Below, piece after piece: positions 48,480-60,107 of a stretch of 64,000 nucleotides of DNA (its first letter is position 1; the number at the start of each line of letters is the position of its first letter). The stretch is taken from NCBI GenBank assembly GCA_036345935.2, contig JADWOT020000515.1, positions 39,320 to 103,319 on the forward strand. Reading direction: 5' to 3'. Source of the stretch: Taenia hydatigena. Taxonomy: Eukaryota > Platyhelminthes > Cestoda > Cyclophyllidea > Taeniidae. The notes under the pieces were generated by a model. The model was not told the DNA's origin, ran no database searches, and worked only from the letters and a program-made list of their open reading frames with translations. The position numbers and the translations under genes were made by a program.

Positions 48480-48900
48480 AATGCCAAATTTGAAGAGATC
48501 AATAAAGAGCATGTCCTAATGCTTTTGCCACCTCGGCTTTCTTTGCAAATATAGACACCTCACACGTTTGCTACATCTGCATTGTCTGAAGTGAAAGTGA
48601 GAACTGTCACGATCTCAAACCGAAGGGAAAGGGTTGATAACTTACGAATTCTGATCAATTTTGGATTAATATGGGTCAAGGGAACGGAACTTTATACCCT
48701 TGCTGCCTCTGATTTCTTTGCAAAAACATTATCTTTGCGCCTCGGCTATACCTGAGTCGCAGAACTATAAAACGTGAACTGTCACAGGCGAGTACAAAGG
48801 GAAATAGGGCATTAAGTTTTAACTCTGATTATTTTTAAATTGAATGGGAAAGGGAAGAGTGCTGTCTTTGTCCTTGCTGGAAGCTATTGTAGAATGAAAT
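48480..48900 (+). repeat. R1-type units in tandem
   Basis: The core ctttctttgcaaa occurs at about 48538 and gatttctttgcaaa at about 48712, about 175 bp apart. Each is followed by an aactgtcac block about 90 bp later. Same family as the units at 4.5 kb, 17.6 kb (reversed) and 33.0 kb. Confidence 0.6.
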
Positions 48901-51900
48901 ATGCACCTGACTTTCAATTCGGATCAATTCTGCTCGCAGAGAAGTGGGATCGCCAGTTGCTTATTCAATGTCAACTGACCTCGTCCAATTCCAGTCAGTT
49001 TGAACACTAATGGTCTCGGTTCGAAAGCAATAAAGAGCGATTACTCTATAAATTAAAGAAAATGGTTAAATCAATTGCGCCAGATGTCTGCAGAATCATT
49101 CCTTGTTGCCAACCTTTGGCAAGAACTTACCACCATTCCGTACCTACAAAAACCACTTTTAGACTTTCCAGAATTTACACGGAATCGCAGTGGCATTAAA
49201 TAACGAAATGGCGCACAGAATTGTGGAAATCATGCCAATGATCCGAAATGTAGTCCTCTAACAATCGCCAATTAATTATTCATTACTAATATTATCATCA
49301 GACTTTTGTGAATCTAAGGCGGTACGGATGATTGTAGCCTACCCATTTACAACAAAACAGGTGACGACAACCATGATATGTGCAGCCATGATTTCTACTG
49401 TGACTACTATCACTTGATTGTCTGTCACAATCGCAACTAAACCCAAATACAATTCACTTTACTGCAAAGATGGGAACGCTCCTGTAGCGAGCGCTCAAAG
49501 AATGGGAGCTAACGATCCCTTATTTAAGAGGCAATTTTAAATCATGTGGTCTGCAATTTATTGTTTAAATGGTCAAATAAACCACCACTAGTTAAATATT
49601 TAAAATATTAGATCTCATCCAAAGTCATCCTTAAATTCCAGCCTTCCCAGAAAAGATTATCACTGATTTTACATTCCATAGGCATAATACAATCAGGAAA
49701 ATGTTCTATTATTCGTCACAATCTTGCCAAGTCAGTGTTTCAGTGTACATCAGTTCAAATCCTGTTAATGCAATTCTTCGCTTGAATACCAACGTAGCAG
49801 AATTTAAATTTTGCAGTTGAATCGTCGGCATTAGTGGCTTCATATTTTCTTGGTTATGGTAAAGTGTCTGCACGGTGTGTACGTTTAACAGCCATCTAAA
49901 CTATTAACTCACCAAGGATCAGACAAATGCGAAGAAAAAATCCCTTCCTCTACTCCATGTCCTTCTTTACCACAAGAGGAGTCAGATACTTACTCAGTGA
50001 GAAGGAAATTTTATTACAATCTTTGAAGACCACTCAGAATCTTGGATTGTAAGAAGATCACACGTTTTTTCGCACATTTCTCTAGTGCCATATTTGCAAG
50101 CCTTGACTCCTGGCACCAGTTTATGCATGCCTGCATGCGCAATAGACTGTGAGCATGTATCTAGATTTTGGGATAGAGGAAGCTATGCTGTTGCTTTCGC
50201 AGCCTGGAGCACGCTCCATCTAACATTTGATTGAGAATGGCTAATACATAGTTCTGGTGGTTGTCCTTTTAGGGCATACATGACAGGCAGTCCTGCACAG
50301 CTACATATCATTATTTTTGTGAGACCAGAATGCAGCTTTCTGCTACGTCTTATAGCTATTTGTTCTCTTCCAGTTCAAGAGGTTGATAGGCTACAACTTC
50401 TTCCAGAACCACGACATCTCTCATATGTCGCAATGCAATATTTCTATAAACGCTTGTAAATATAGTGTTTGGGTTGCTTTTGTCTAGCAGAAAATTGTCT
50501 TGCAGAATGCGTTTAAGACAATTCTATCGGTCAAATCCTATGTGCATGACTTTTAAGGTGCACTTCATCAACAGCGTTTAAGCAGCCTGCAGAAAACTGT
50601 CCCAACGTCACTTGCTTTGGTTCTGTTTAAGATTCGACTCATGATTCCTGGCATTTTGTTGGGTGCGAAATATTAGCGATGTAGACGGTCGGTTGAAACG
50701 CGGAAGAAATGGAATACCTTTTAGCCAGTATGTGCTTTTTTAAACAACTGTTTTTACTAATTGAGCTTAGTAGCAGTTTATTTCGCAAAAAGAAATGCCA
50801 ATTGAGCTTAAAAATTGAAGCTGATAAAGGCCATCCAGAGGTGTCAAACAAGTGCAGTGATTGCAAAAATTTATAGTATGTACCACTACTCATACCAAAT
50901 GACAAACGTTGTTGGAATCTTTTGCAGTAGGGGTTGAAGTATATTTGCGCCTTGCATTTTAAATGACTACCTTAAAAACGATGTTGATGGTGATAAAGGT
51001 GAACACAGATGCCAACGCAGTGTCAAAGCTTGCGTTATTGAAGTACGCAGCACCGTTCATTTTGTATGGGTTCATATGAAATCTCCTGCTCTGTTTTAGA
51101 ACACTGACCAGAAATTTCCTTTGGGGCTACTGTTATTCTGTCTCGCGGAAGCAAAGCATTTTCCAATCCAGAGGCCACTTATCTCTGCGTACCTTTGTCG
51201 CATAAAACAGATAATGATCTTTCGTTTGTAGCCGAAAGATTCGGTGAGAAACGTTTTGCAGACTTATTATAAATAAAGCTTTTCCAAGCTTTATTATTGA
51301 CGTATCGCAGGAAAGTGATACGATTGGCGTGGGCTCTTTCCCCAATTTTCTGGACTTGTGGGCAGTGATGACCTAATTGCATGCATAACACATGCAGAAT
51401 AAATTGTCAACATATGCATGTTTTAAATCTGCATCATTTTGGGCAAACAGCAGCTCACTAAGCAGCACGGACAACAGAGCGAATATGAATTTGTGCTGCT
51501 ACTCTAACAGTGACATTTGAATCATCCGTACCATAAACTCTGACTGGCTCAGTGCCAATGATCCTGCGCCGATCAATGACACGGTGACCACAAAAATAAT
51601 CACTCTTCTTCCCTTCCCAATGAATTCAACACCTAATGGTTAATAGAGGATAATGCGTTTCAGTGGGGTTATCAAGACCTAACAACTACTTACCGAAAAT
51701 GAAAATACAGAGAAGTGTATGCGTAAAAGATTCTTAACGAAAGGCTAGTTTGTAGGCTTATATACATTATGGTTTTCAGTCAGAGTCTTTATGACCCGCT
51801 TTTTGGGATCTGAAGAGTATTGCGACTTCTCTGTTTCTAAACGTCCCAATTCAGACATCGTACACCTATTATGAGCCGCTGAAACAATGATAAGTCTATT

Positions 51901-52070
51901 AACAGCAACACAGTAGAAGGCATCACCCTCAGTTTAACAAGCTAGCAAGAGGATATCATTTTTAAGCCAAAGAAGTTTTGCGAAAAAACGAAGGGAGACA
52001 AACTGCCATCTTCTCCGAGAATTCATCTACCTCGTTCATTGACCTTCTAAGTCACTCTTGTCAGTGTTGA
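48901..52070. other. No supported gene
   Basis: AT-rich and repeat-like. A minus frame of 88 codons (50639-50905) has protein-like content but no acceptor or donor at usable places. Frames at 51133-51391 overlap each other in different phases. Confidence 0.35.
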
Positions 52071-52195
52071 TTAAGGCAATGAATGGATTAGTGAATTCCA
52101 TGGGATTCTGGTAAACGGTAGGCCAACGTACTCCTCGCCAATTACAGGCAGCGATTTCTTGCCAAGCTCGGCAAAGGAGGGGTGTAAATAGCTTG
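52071..52195 (-). CDS. Terminal-exon candidate, unrecognised
   Basis: The minus strand has a pyrimidine-rich tract (ttctcttcaacccgcc) about 20 nt before an acceptor tgtgcag. The frame then gives LHPSFAELGKKSLPVIGEEY and stops at 52071. No family and no partner exon in confirmed phase. Confidence 0.35.
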
Positions 52196-53167
52196 CTGCA
52201 CATTCATGCGAGATGGCGGGTTGAAGAGAAGAATTGAGCAGGTTTAAATGAGCTAGTGACTGCACGTAAACAAGGACTTCACCTTCCAGGGTCTATCAAA
52301 ACAATGCAAATTATGTAGTATAAGTTGGTTTGTTGGAAAAATCCATCTATTTATAAGAAAATAAGGACTTAGGAGAATAGTGGCGATGCGTCCGCATCAA
52401 GTGTACACATGAACTTTTCTTAGGAGCAAGGTCTATTGCTTTGTCAAGACAGAAACAATCCAGTGTTATACTTAGGCAGTCCTTTAATGTCAGACCGAGT
52501 TACCTCTGTCAGTACCCCTTTTATTTGGAATAAGTGGACAATTTCGCTAATTTTTGAGTCATCGCTGAATAGCGAATCTCCTGTGGCCTATTCTGCGAAA
52601 ATGCAGCTAGAAACCTCTTATCGTCGCTGCAACAATAGGAGGTCTCGCCCAACAGAACCTCACGAGAGCGGTACCATAGAGTGCCGACCTACAGCATTTT
52701 GAGATCAGTCATTTAGACAAATACTATAAAGCAATTCAAGGAAGGCAGATTCTAACTCATGAGCCGACGCGTGAAGTCAAAGTCAGCCACCTTCACAACA
52801 TCAACCAGCACGTTTTGGGGTTTAAATCATGGTGTATAATGCGCCCCACTTGGTAATACCCAAGAGCCTGCTGCAATTAGTACATGAATGACTAGATGCA
52901 AAATCAGTAAAAGTAAAATCCTAATTTAACAGTTCCTAGGGGCAATCCAGTGTTTTTATAATTAGGATCCAAATGCAGCCAGAGACTCGCATTTAAATGT
53001 TCAAGAACTAGATATATATTTGGCCATCGCATAGAATAACGTGTTCTTGACCATAAAAGGTCATTGGTCTTTGGGATTTACGTCACAAAGTTGGGGTTTT
53101 CGTGATCTTCTAGGAGCGCGATTTCCCTGAGAACAGTTGAGGTACACCTTGGTCAGAATGCTCAAAC

Positions 53168-53305
53168 CTAATGCCCCGACTTTCGATCGAGACACTTGTA
53201 AACAACTCCATACGTGCCTAGAAAGTTAAAGTAACTTTTTCTTGGGCCTCCTTTAATTTTTCCGAGTTGTGGAATGCTAGAAAGCTCTAAATCTGACATC
53301 ACCAT
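53168..53305 (-). pseudogene. Protein kinase glycine-loop relic (CDK/CDKL-like)
   Basis: Joining 53248-53305 to 53168-53217 across a 30-nt GC-AG interval (G|gcccaag ... tttctag) gives ELSSIPQLGKIKGGTYGVVYK followed by CLDRKSGH and then TAG. LGKIxxGTYGVVYKC is the glycine-rich ATP-binding loop of CMGC kinases such as CDKs and CDK-like kinases (family knowledge). The usual GEG is KGG here, the donor is GC without consensus, and the stop falls directly before a GT. The catalytic lysine exon is not seen. This looks like a decaying 5' end of a kinase gene. A functional gene with unusual splicing is less likely. Confidence 0.6.
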
Positions 53306-54415
53306 AAAATGGAATAACTTTAGCCTTAGCATTAGCCAACCTCTACTGATATTTGCACACTTAGTAAATAATCCATTGGGGAGAAAAACATCTTTGATTG
53401 GGCATCTCATGCTCTTGTAAAGATATGGAAAATGCGGGATTAGTAGCCGCCTAAAAGCACAACTAAATGATTTCACTTCCGCCTTCCCTTTACCAACACA
53501 TAAAATAGTAGACGTAAGACTGCCAAATCCGTTTTACCAGTAGGCAGTACTGTGATTTTGCACTGCTCACACATAAACACTGTTGCTAGAAAGACCTGCT
53601 TGCTATTTTTATTTGTTTAGCTCTTGGTCACCGAACTTTAGCTTTTTGCTTCTCCATTTTAGCCTCAAGCTCTTAACTTTTCCTAATCATCTGGAAGTAA
53701 ATACCAACTAGCAGTTAAATTCTTCTGTTAAATCAGCAGACAAAATTTTAAATGCGTCCATGAGTTCTGTTTACTAATATCAATTGATCCAAAGAAAGCA
53801 CTCTAAATACTTTGAGAGTTCAAAGTTTGGTAACGCGCGATCTCTCCTTGATGGTTGAGAATGATTCTATAATTGCAAATAAGTGAGTGCAGCTCTTGAC
53901 TGTCTGAGAAGACCTTAGTGCTCTTATCCACATTTGTTCGCAACCAACTTCACGGAATTAAACACGTTCGTCTAGTCATATGCTTTTACCTTATGCGATG
54001 TGGCATTAGGAACGCATGTCTCGGTTAGAAGCACCAAAAGTAGTATTTGTTAATCATTGTCCAACAAACAAGTATCCAATACATAAGCATTCAGCCTGCA
54101 TAAGTGAGTGTTGCTGCACTGAAGAGGTATAGATTGTATTATCAGCCGAATAAGATTTTTAGAGAATGCGTATAGGCATTAAGACTATGACTGTATAACC
54201 CATCTGGTGGATCCTTTGCACTTCCGCAAGGGAGAATTACTATCCAGCTTGGGGTCTCTGACGCCCGTCAGATATTAATTATTGCAGTCATCACTTACAG
54301 ATAGAGAAATGAGTCAAAGGAGATGGTGTTTGAGGTGCGGATTAGGAATATCAAGCACGACCACTACCATCCTCCGTCTTGGCTTTTACCTACAAATGCG
54401 TTATTATTCCGCATT
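53306..54415. other. No supported gene
   Basis: No splice-bounded frame was found. The sequence runs into repeat R2. Confidence 0.4.
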
Positions 54416-54612
54416 GGTGTTGCCACTGGTTGTGTGGTTCGTCGCTGCTCTCTGCGTGAAGACTCAAGCGTGGGAGGAACACACTTCGATCCTTTCCAAA
54501 AGCGACACCACTTATGGGAACTCTCCTGCTAGGAATTGCTGAATAACAGTTGTGTTAGAAGCTCTACACGGTTTGTGTTTTAATCACCATGAGCGAGGGA
54601 GAGGTGTTTCCA
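54416..54612 (+). repeat. Dispersed repeat R2, copy 2
   Basis: Plus-strand partner of 8086-8280. Shared blocks include cgtcgctgctctctgcgtga and gaggaacacacttcgatcc. The encoded peptide stays similar between copies even where the DNA differs, which hints that the ancestral element coded in this frame. Confidence 0.7.
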
Positions 54613-55349
54613 AGTATAAGGCTCATTTGGGACAATGCAGTTGATATTGGGAAGTCCAAAACGAGTTTGTATGCCTTATCGTAGATTACGCATAATTTGA
54701 TACATTTCATTCGACTAGACCTGTTTAAATCACATCAAATTGGCGTGGATTCAATAGAATGCATACAAATATATTAAAGTGCTTGAAATAGAGGTAGATC
54801 TCACAAAATGAGCATTATCTCAATCGGTACAACCATGAGATCGCTTAAAAGTTTCTCATTAGTGACCGATCTGCAGAAAAAATCCTTATTTCTATGTTGA
54901 GACTGCTTTGGACGGCTCAAAAAGAGGGCATATTTGTCGGAAATCTAATTAGCAGGAAGAGCAGGATCGGATTTGAACCAAAAAGTCAGTTTAAGTTTGG
55001 AGTGGTCCTTCAAAACAATATAATGTGGGCATTTATAACGATAAAGCTATTACTTGAAAATACAAGCACGCAGTTAAGTAAAAACCATTTCAAATGCCAA
55101 AAGACCAAGTTTGTGAGAATTAAAACAATTTGGATCGAGTTATACTGACTTTAAAAGTCAAACAGACGTTTCACTGCCGTGAGCCAGAGGTAACAATTAT
55201 TTAACTGCTCATGACACTTCGAGGAAGCTAGCACTGTCTCAAGCAAAATGTTTTAACTGTCCTTAGGAAACGCATGAGCAAGCGCCATGCCTTCACTATG
55301 CTGTTACCTTGGCGGCAGGATACCTAGGATAAAGGTGATTGCAACTAAC
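54613..55349. other. No supported exon
   Basis: The rest of the EMAP-II domain should lie downstream (lower coordinates) of 55350 on the minus strand. No piece resembling the expected ...DVGE..PRTVVSGLV... was found here, so the next intron is probably long. Confidence 0.4.
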
Positions 55350-55505
55350 CTTTCCTACAAAAAGTGGGTCCGCATCAGGATGATGTTCCACCTCCACGAT
55401 ATCGCCCACCCGCATGTCGATGCGAATGATGTCAACGGACGAACCTTTATCTTTTTGTCCACCCGTTGGTAGAGACTGGTTTAGCACCACGAGAGATGCC
55501 TCTAT
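55350..55505 (-). CDS. Exon with start of EMAP-II tRNA-binding domain
   Basis: 156 nt, phase 0 at both ends. Acceptor ctctgcttttgactcag, donor GAAAG|gttagt. Residues RVGDIVEVEHHPDAD match the highly conserved RVGKIxxxEKHPDAD opening of the domain. The preceding linker is polar (PTGGQKDKGSS), as in other AIMP1 proteins. This exon is the firmest coding call in the window. Confidence 0.85.
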
Positions 55506-56950
55506 CTGAGTCAAAAGCAGAGTATTGGTTGTTATCACCTCCATGAATAGGGTGTATAGAATGCAAAATGACACTCCTACTGACATGAAACAAATAAGTT
55601 GATAAGTTAATAACCCCAAGACACCTTAAGTGTAAACGATGAATGGAAGCCGCTACAAGTTTATGAATCAATTTAAAGGTAAACATGGTTGACCGAATCC
55701 CCATCGTGAAGACTGAAAGAACAAAAGGCAATGCGTGGTCACCTTACTGGTAAGTATGCATCACAAATGCCATCAACCGTTTTGGACCCGAATAAAAAGA
55801 AGCTATTGGAAAATAAAAGGAATACTATCAAAATATAAAGCATGATTAGTTCTGCCTCTACGTGATAACAACGATTTACTAGCAGCTATTCATCGCAATG
55901 AGATGGGAGGAGGCTGACTACCATCAACTTCGGATCTATCAACACCGGATCTCTCTAATAGGTGCATATGAAAGACCGTGCAGCAGTAGCGATGAAAACG
56001 CTTCGTTAATGGCAAGTTACATCTTGTCATTTAATGGCACAAGCCACTCAGCAAGGTATATGTTTTGCCTACAAAACCAGGAAGGACCAAGATTTAAATT
56101 CGAAAAAAAGGCACGACCTCCTAAATTAGCATGTAATTGGATGTATCTTGCCACTTAGATAGCGATGAAGAACAAATAGTTTTTGCGACAAAGATATGCC
56201 AAGCATTTTAGTTTGCACCACAAAATAACAAACTTGACTGATTAATTAAAAATATGCAACATTTTGGCTTGACTGATTAGCAGCACTATTGTACTCGTCA
56301 AATCTATAAGATTGACAATGTGACTACGACAAAAATAAACCAAGAACAGTTAATTGTAACACTGGATTAATACAACCCTAACACAAAACGTGCTTATTTT
56401 GGAGAGAAAATGCAATGAATGCGAAGCGCTATGACAAGAGTAACTAAACAATCCACTGCAAACTAGTCGAAAACCCAAATAACAAGTTAATGGTGGATTT
56501 AGAAAGTAATATTATTAGTGCGATTTCGCGCAAAGCAACCCAGATATTTTTTAATGTTAATCGCGATATCTGGGGTCATTCAGTCACTTAACTGAAATCA
56601 GATTACCACAAAAATTAAGTGGGAAGAACGCACCAGGTTTGTTTCTTGGACGGGCTGGGGTAAACGGAATGCTAAATTCCGAGTTTTCGATATGATTTTT
56701 GCGTGAAGAAGGAAAGGATAAAGTGTCTACAAAGATCCTGTTAAAAGTCGAATAAAAAGCAACTTTTAACCAACCATAGTTTCTAGATGATTCGATCTCT
56801 CCTTGTGGACATCAATTTCTCGTTTCAGCTGAGCATTGCTTGCAACATATGCTAGTTTAGCATGCTTAAATGCACTTCCATCGCAATTGGCAAGAGAGAA
56901 GGCCCTATCCCCGACAAGTTTCTCTGAGTCCATTTTCATCAAGATGAGGC
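55350..56950 (-). CDS. AIMP1/p43-like tRNA-binding protein, 5' part
   Basis: Exons: 56775-56950 (ATG 56939; acceptor gttttggctaatcccag; coding MKMDSEK to LKREIDVHKERSNHLETM, coiled-coil-like), 56021-56068, 55743-55802, 55685-55712 and 55350-55505 (donor GAAAG|gttagt). The last four join in phase; one exon between the first and second seems missing. The 3'-most exon contains IIRIDMRVGDIVEVEHHPDA followed by DPLFVGK. This is the opening of the EMAP-II/Arc1p-type tRNA-binding fold, as in AIMP1 or the C-terminus of tyrosyl-tRNA synthetase. A leucine/lysine-rich N-terminal helix and a short linker before the fold fit AIMP1, a scaffold of the multisynthetase complex. The middle exons (FFLFGSKTVDGICDAYLP) are not assigned to a domain. 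The remaining ~120 residues of the fold were not found. Confidence 0.7.
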
Positions 56951-57319
56951 CTGGGATTAGCCAAAACACACGTCGAGATTCTCAAAAGTTAAATTTATAA
57001 TAGAGCCATACGATGAATTGGAAGGAAGAAGCATTAATGAATAAGCTAGCGATACTGTTTTGTCAGATAAATAGTTCAATCTAAACATGCATTACAGGCA
57101 ATATTGATCAGGCAACAATGACGTTTCGACAACAAGGGTGAAGAAATCTGATATCAGTCAACTTACGGCCAGCTTCCTTAAATAATTGCCGTATAACAAA
57201 ATGCAACAATTGGGTGCGCATTTACAATAGTAAAACTAAGACAGGTGTCGAGTTCCGTTGAGCGCCAAACGACACCAACCTACATGCTCGGGTCCTGTAA
57301 CATTATTAAAATGGAGCCA
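56951..57319. other. No supported gene
   Basis: Expected position of the promoter and 5'UTR of the AIMP1-like gene (minus strand). No TATA-like or other element could be assigned with confidence. Confidence 0.3.
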
Positions 57320-57545
57320 TGCTTAAAGCAGCCTTGCTAAACACTTTAGATTGCAGGCACTTTCTAATTCAGGTTTTGGTTTATATCCAATGGCTGTTTG
57401 TTGCGTCAGAAAAGGCGGTTTATTTATCGTAAGCTTGTTATGTAGATTTCAATGGCTCCGCTTTCAGGTTCTTATTTTGTTCCATTTATTTAGTCAAGCC
57501 ATTTTGAGAGTCTGTAATTGCACTAAGCTTCTGATATTGTGAGAC
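57320..57545 (+). repeat. Dispersed repeat R7, copy 1
   Basis: It aligns with the reverse complement of 63530-63760: gccttgctaaacacttt in both, gcggtttatttat in both, attttgaga(g/t)tct in both. The copies are inverted relative to each other, about 6 kb apart. Confidence 0.65.
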
Positions 57546-57603
57546 GTTATTTTAAGTTGCTTTTCTTAATCCTTAACTTATGCTTTTCTCCCTTTCCATT
57601 TAC

Positions 57604-57751
57604 AAAGCAATAATTTTTTCGCATATCAGCCCGCCACGATGACAAGTCCATAAAGGGGCGATCTCGTTCAATAAGCAGATTGCTAAGTGTATTGGTGAAG
57701 TATATTACTAGTGTGGGTTGTTTCCTTTTGTCCGACTTGCTTCGCATATCG
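57604..57751 (-). CDS. Internal exon, unrecognised protein
   Basis: Acceptor gctttagtttttgatcag and donor TTT|gtaaat bound 148 nt with one clean frame: MRSKSDKRKQPTLVIYFTN, then LLIERDRPFMDLSSWRADM. Basic at the start and mixed later; no membrane segment. I do not recognise the domain. Its phase (two bases needed in, none out) does not join directly to the AIMP1-like first exon, so it belongs to another minus-strand gene, perhaps with the exons at 58.4-59.6 kb. Confidence 0.5.
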
Positions 57752-57949
57752 CTGATCAAAAACTAAAGCATCACACTCTTTTTCAAGACAGCACATTGGG
57801 GCAGTTTAAGCACTAACAATGCAAAAGTAAGCCTTCAAAGCCTTTTAACAAAATTAGTTGCGTAGAGGTCAATGTGTCGTGGTGCTCTCCTATCCTTTAC
57901 GAAGTATACTTCCTTCTCACACTGCGTTGCACATGCGCGTGACACTTGC

Positions 57950-58110
57950 GTCCCTTAACTATGCTTTGTAGGCCAGGGGTGGAAGGACATTTTCAGCCTG
58001 GTCGGAGGGTAGCGTGGTCGCACTTCTGAGGCTGACACATCCTCCTCCTTGAAGCCCCTACGTAGTTGCTCCATATCAGCCCTCTTCATATAATAAAGAT
58101 GTCTAGAACA
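57950..58110 (+). repeat. Dispersed repeat R3, partial copy
   Basis: tgctttgtaggccag followed by a catttt-agcctgg block and tataataaa matches the first part of the copy at 15165-15245. Confidence 0.45.
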
Positions 58111-58366
58111 TCAGCCTATAAATATTTCATACTGAGGATCGTAGTTAGCACTTTCAGCCTTCACCCTTCAGCTTTGCATTAGACATATTTTCTTACCAAT
58201 TGCAGCTTACTACAAAGTACAGCCCAGAAATATTTGATGAATCCGAGTTATTGGAATAATCTTCATTATTAAGTGTATTTGAAGAAGTCCATGGCAAATG
58301 GGTTTACTGAGGTCTGTGTATCTTTGCAATGAAAAAGAGTAGTGGCTGGGAGTTGCCTCCACTCAC

Positions 58367-58537
58367 GGCAACTTATTTGCACGCACAAGATTATCGACTG
58401 ATCAGACAAGGGTGGCCGACAAAGGCACCATAATGTTACAAGGCGTAAATTGATTCTGATAACTAATGTGCCGACTCTGAATGTTTGTAATAATACAGAC
58501 CCCATCCTTAAATACACAAACCACAGGATCATTACGC
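58367..58537 (-). CDS. Internal exon candidate (frame ambiguous)
   Basis: Acceptor ctacttatttttgactctgcag and a consensus donor TTGCC|gtgagt bound 171 nt on the minus strand. One frame is open throughout and hydrophobic (MILWFVYLRMGSVLLQTF). Another reads VFKDGVCIITNIQSRHIS but stops before the donor. A plus-strand exon candidate (58499-58597, donor TTAG|gtgacc) overlaps it, so at least one of the two is false. Confidence 0.33.
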
Positions 58538-58984
58538 CTGCAGAGTCAAAAATAAGTAGAAGCAAATTTCGTGTCACACTATGCAGGATGTTCTTAGGTG
58601 ACCGACAGCATCTTTCGAGGAAGAAAGCTTGCTCTCGACGTGGCAAAGTTTGTTCCGTGACGTCAGAGAGTGTTGAATCCCGCTCTCTTCATCAATAAGC
58701 CTTTGTGACATGAACTATTACAGACCTATTTAATCTTCACGTTTCATCGAAGTGACTATTTAGACGCAAACTTAATGGATAGGCATTTATAGAACAATCA
58801 CCAAGTTGACTGTAAATAAGTCTCTTCTTCCTTCCCCTTCACTGCCCTACTTTTCAATACCTACCCCTTTTCAGCCATCTGATTGTTTGCTGCTGTACAA
58901 TGGTATAGTCACACTCGATGACGGCCTTTCAATTAGTAGTAAAATTTGGGACCAAGAGTAATATGGACTCTTCTTCATTCCACT

Positions 58985-59249
58985 TTAGGGAGCAATTTTA
59001 ACCTTTGAACGAACATTCAGTGCTGCATGACTTTCATTTGCAAACATTAAAAATGTCCGCGCTGGTCTCTGAATTTTTTCTAATAATAACTTATGCTCAC
59101 TGGATAAAATGATGTGGACCTCAGCTGTGGTCGGGTTATTCAGAAGCATCAGTGTTATTGCTAAGCTGCCGGGTGCTGTTGAGCCCAGAACTCTCCAGTT
59201 ACATCCATGTTTCGCTTTAACAATGTCTTTTGGTTTGCTGCTCTTCGCA
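58985..59249 (-). CDS. Long exon, unrecognised protein
   Basis: After acceptor acatttttgtgttatag the frame is open for 87 codons to TAA 58985-58987, with an optional donor AAAG|gttaaa at 59002. The content is strongly protein-like: CNWRVLGSTAPGSLAITLML, then AEVHIILSSEHKLLLEKI and RPARTFLMFANESHAAL, alternating hydrophobic strands as in a beta-rich domain. I do not recognise it. It follows exons at 59332-59580 on the same strand. Confidence 0.5.
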
Positions 59250-59331
59250 CTATAACACAAAAATGTTGACTTTGTTATTCATGATTGTATGACAGCTTCT
59301 GCACCGATCGTAACAATAGAAAAAAGTAGAC

Positions 59332-59580
59332 TTATTTCCTAAAAATTGATGTTCCACTTTTTAACATTTGCTGTTCATTTGACATGGTTTTGCTCTGGCT
59401 AATCTTAGTCGATTCATTGAATTTCTTGGTTATCTGGATTCTCAAAACACCTGTAATGAAAGTGTTGACAAATACTGGGAAATGCAGGAAAGATTTCTTA
59501 GCTTCGACAAAATCTGAGAAGACTTCAGATACAGAAGGGTACTCACTTTCCTCTCCTTCCCATCTGCACACCATCTCGCC
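59332..59580 (-). CDS. Two joined exons, unrecognised protein
   Basis: Exon 59547-59580 (GEMVCRWEGEE, consensus donor GAAA|gtgagt) and exon 59332-59450 (acceptor gtcaacactttcattacag) join in phase across a 96-nt intron. They read on as VLRIQITKKFNESTKISQSK to a TAA at 59332. Without splicing the interval is also open, so intron retention is possible. It may be the 3' end of a gene, or continue by a missed donor to the exon at 59249. Family unknown. Confidence 0.45.
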   Translation of the reverse strand, partial: GEMVCRWEGEESEYPSVSEVFSDFVEAKKSFLHFPVFVNTFITGVLRIQITKKFNESTKISQSKTMSNEQQMLKSGTSIFRK

Positions 59581-59737
59581 CTAAAGCCTACATAGGTTTC
59601 ACTACCCATCACTCATACCTATCTACATGCCATTACCGTCTTCCACAGCGGTTGCTGTTGCAAGGTTAGAGGGGTAGATGAATCAGGCATTGGCGCTGAT
59701 TGGTGATGGTGGTGACAAGGTGGTACGAAGACTACGT

Positions 59738-59800
59738 TGGCAACTTGGTGGTGTGATTGTAGAGCGTCCGACTCTAGATACGTGTTCAAATCACGTCAGG
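59738..59800 (+). repeat. tRNA-derived SINE head
   Basis: It contains an A-box-like tggtgtgattgtagagcg and, 15 bp later, a B-box-like gtgttcaaatcacg, the spacing of an RNA polymerase III internal promoter. Acceptor-stem pairing is poor, so this is a SINE or tRNA relic and not a working tRNA gene. Non-tRNA sequence continues to about 59970. Confidence 0.6.
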
Positions 59801-60107
59801 ATCGGTGCACTTCATCTCCCTATTTTACCCTTCTACTCTGCTGCACCACGTACAAAACGCATTGTAATTGCAATCTGTCTGCCTGTTCCGTGCTATCCAA
59901 TATAGAGGTAGGAGGGGTTGGCATACGAGTGCAGCAAATTGTTGCGGCAAGTAGGAACGAGATTTTTTTGCTATAAAATGGATTGATCGTGGCCGAAGGA
60001 ATTGATTAATTGAGTATGAGATGGTTTCCAAGCCGTTAAATCCTAACTATGCACAAAACGTTGGGAGGCGAAGAAAGAAAGGCAGTAGCCATGCTACCAT
60101 AGCTGCA

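Noticed and set aside
50639..50905. 88-codon minus frame
   Set aside because: No usable splice sites and no motif. Hydrophobic and serine-rich content is common in AT-rich frames.
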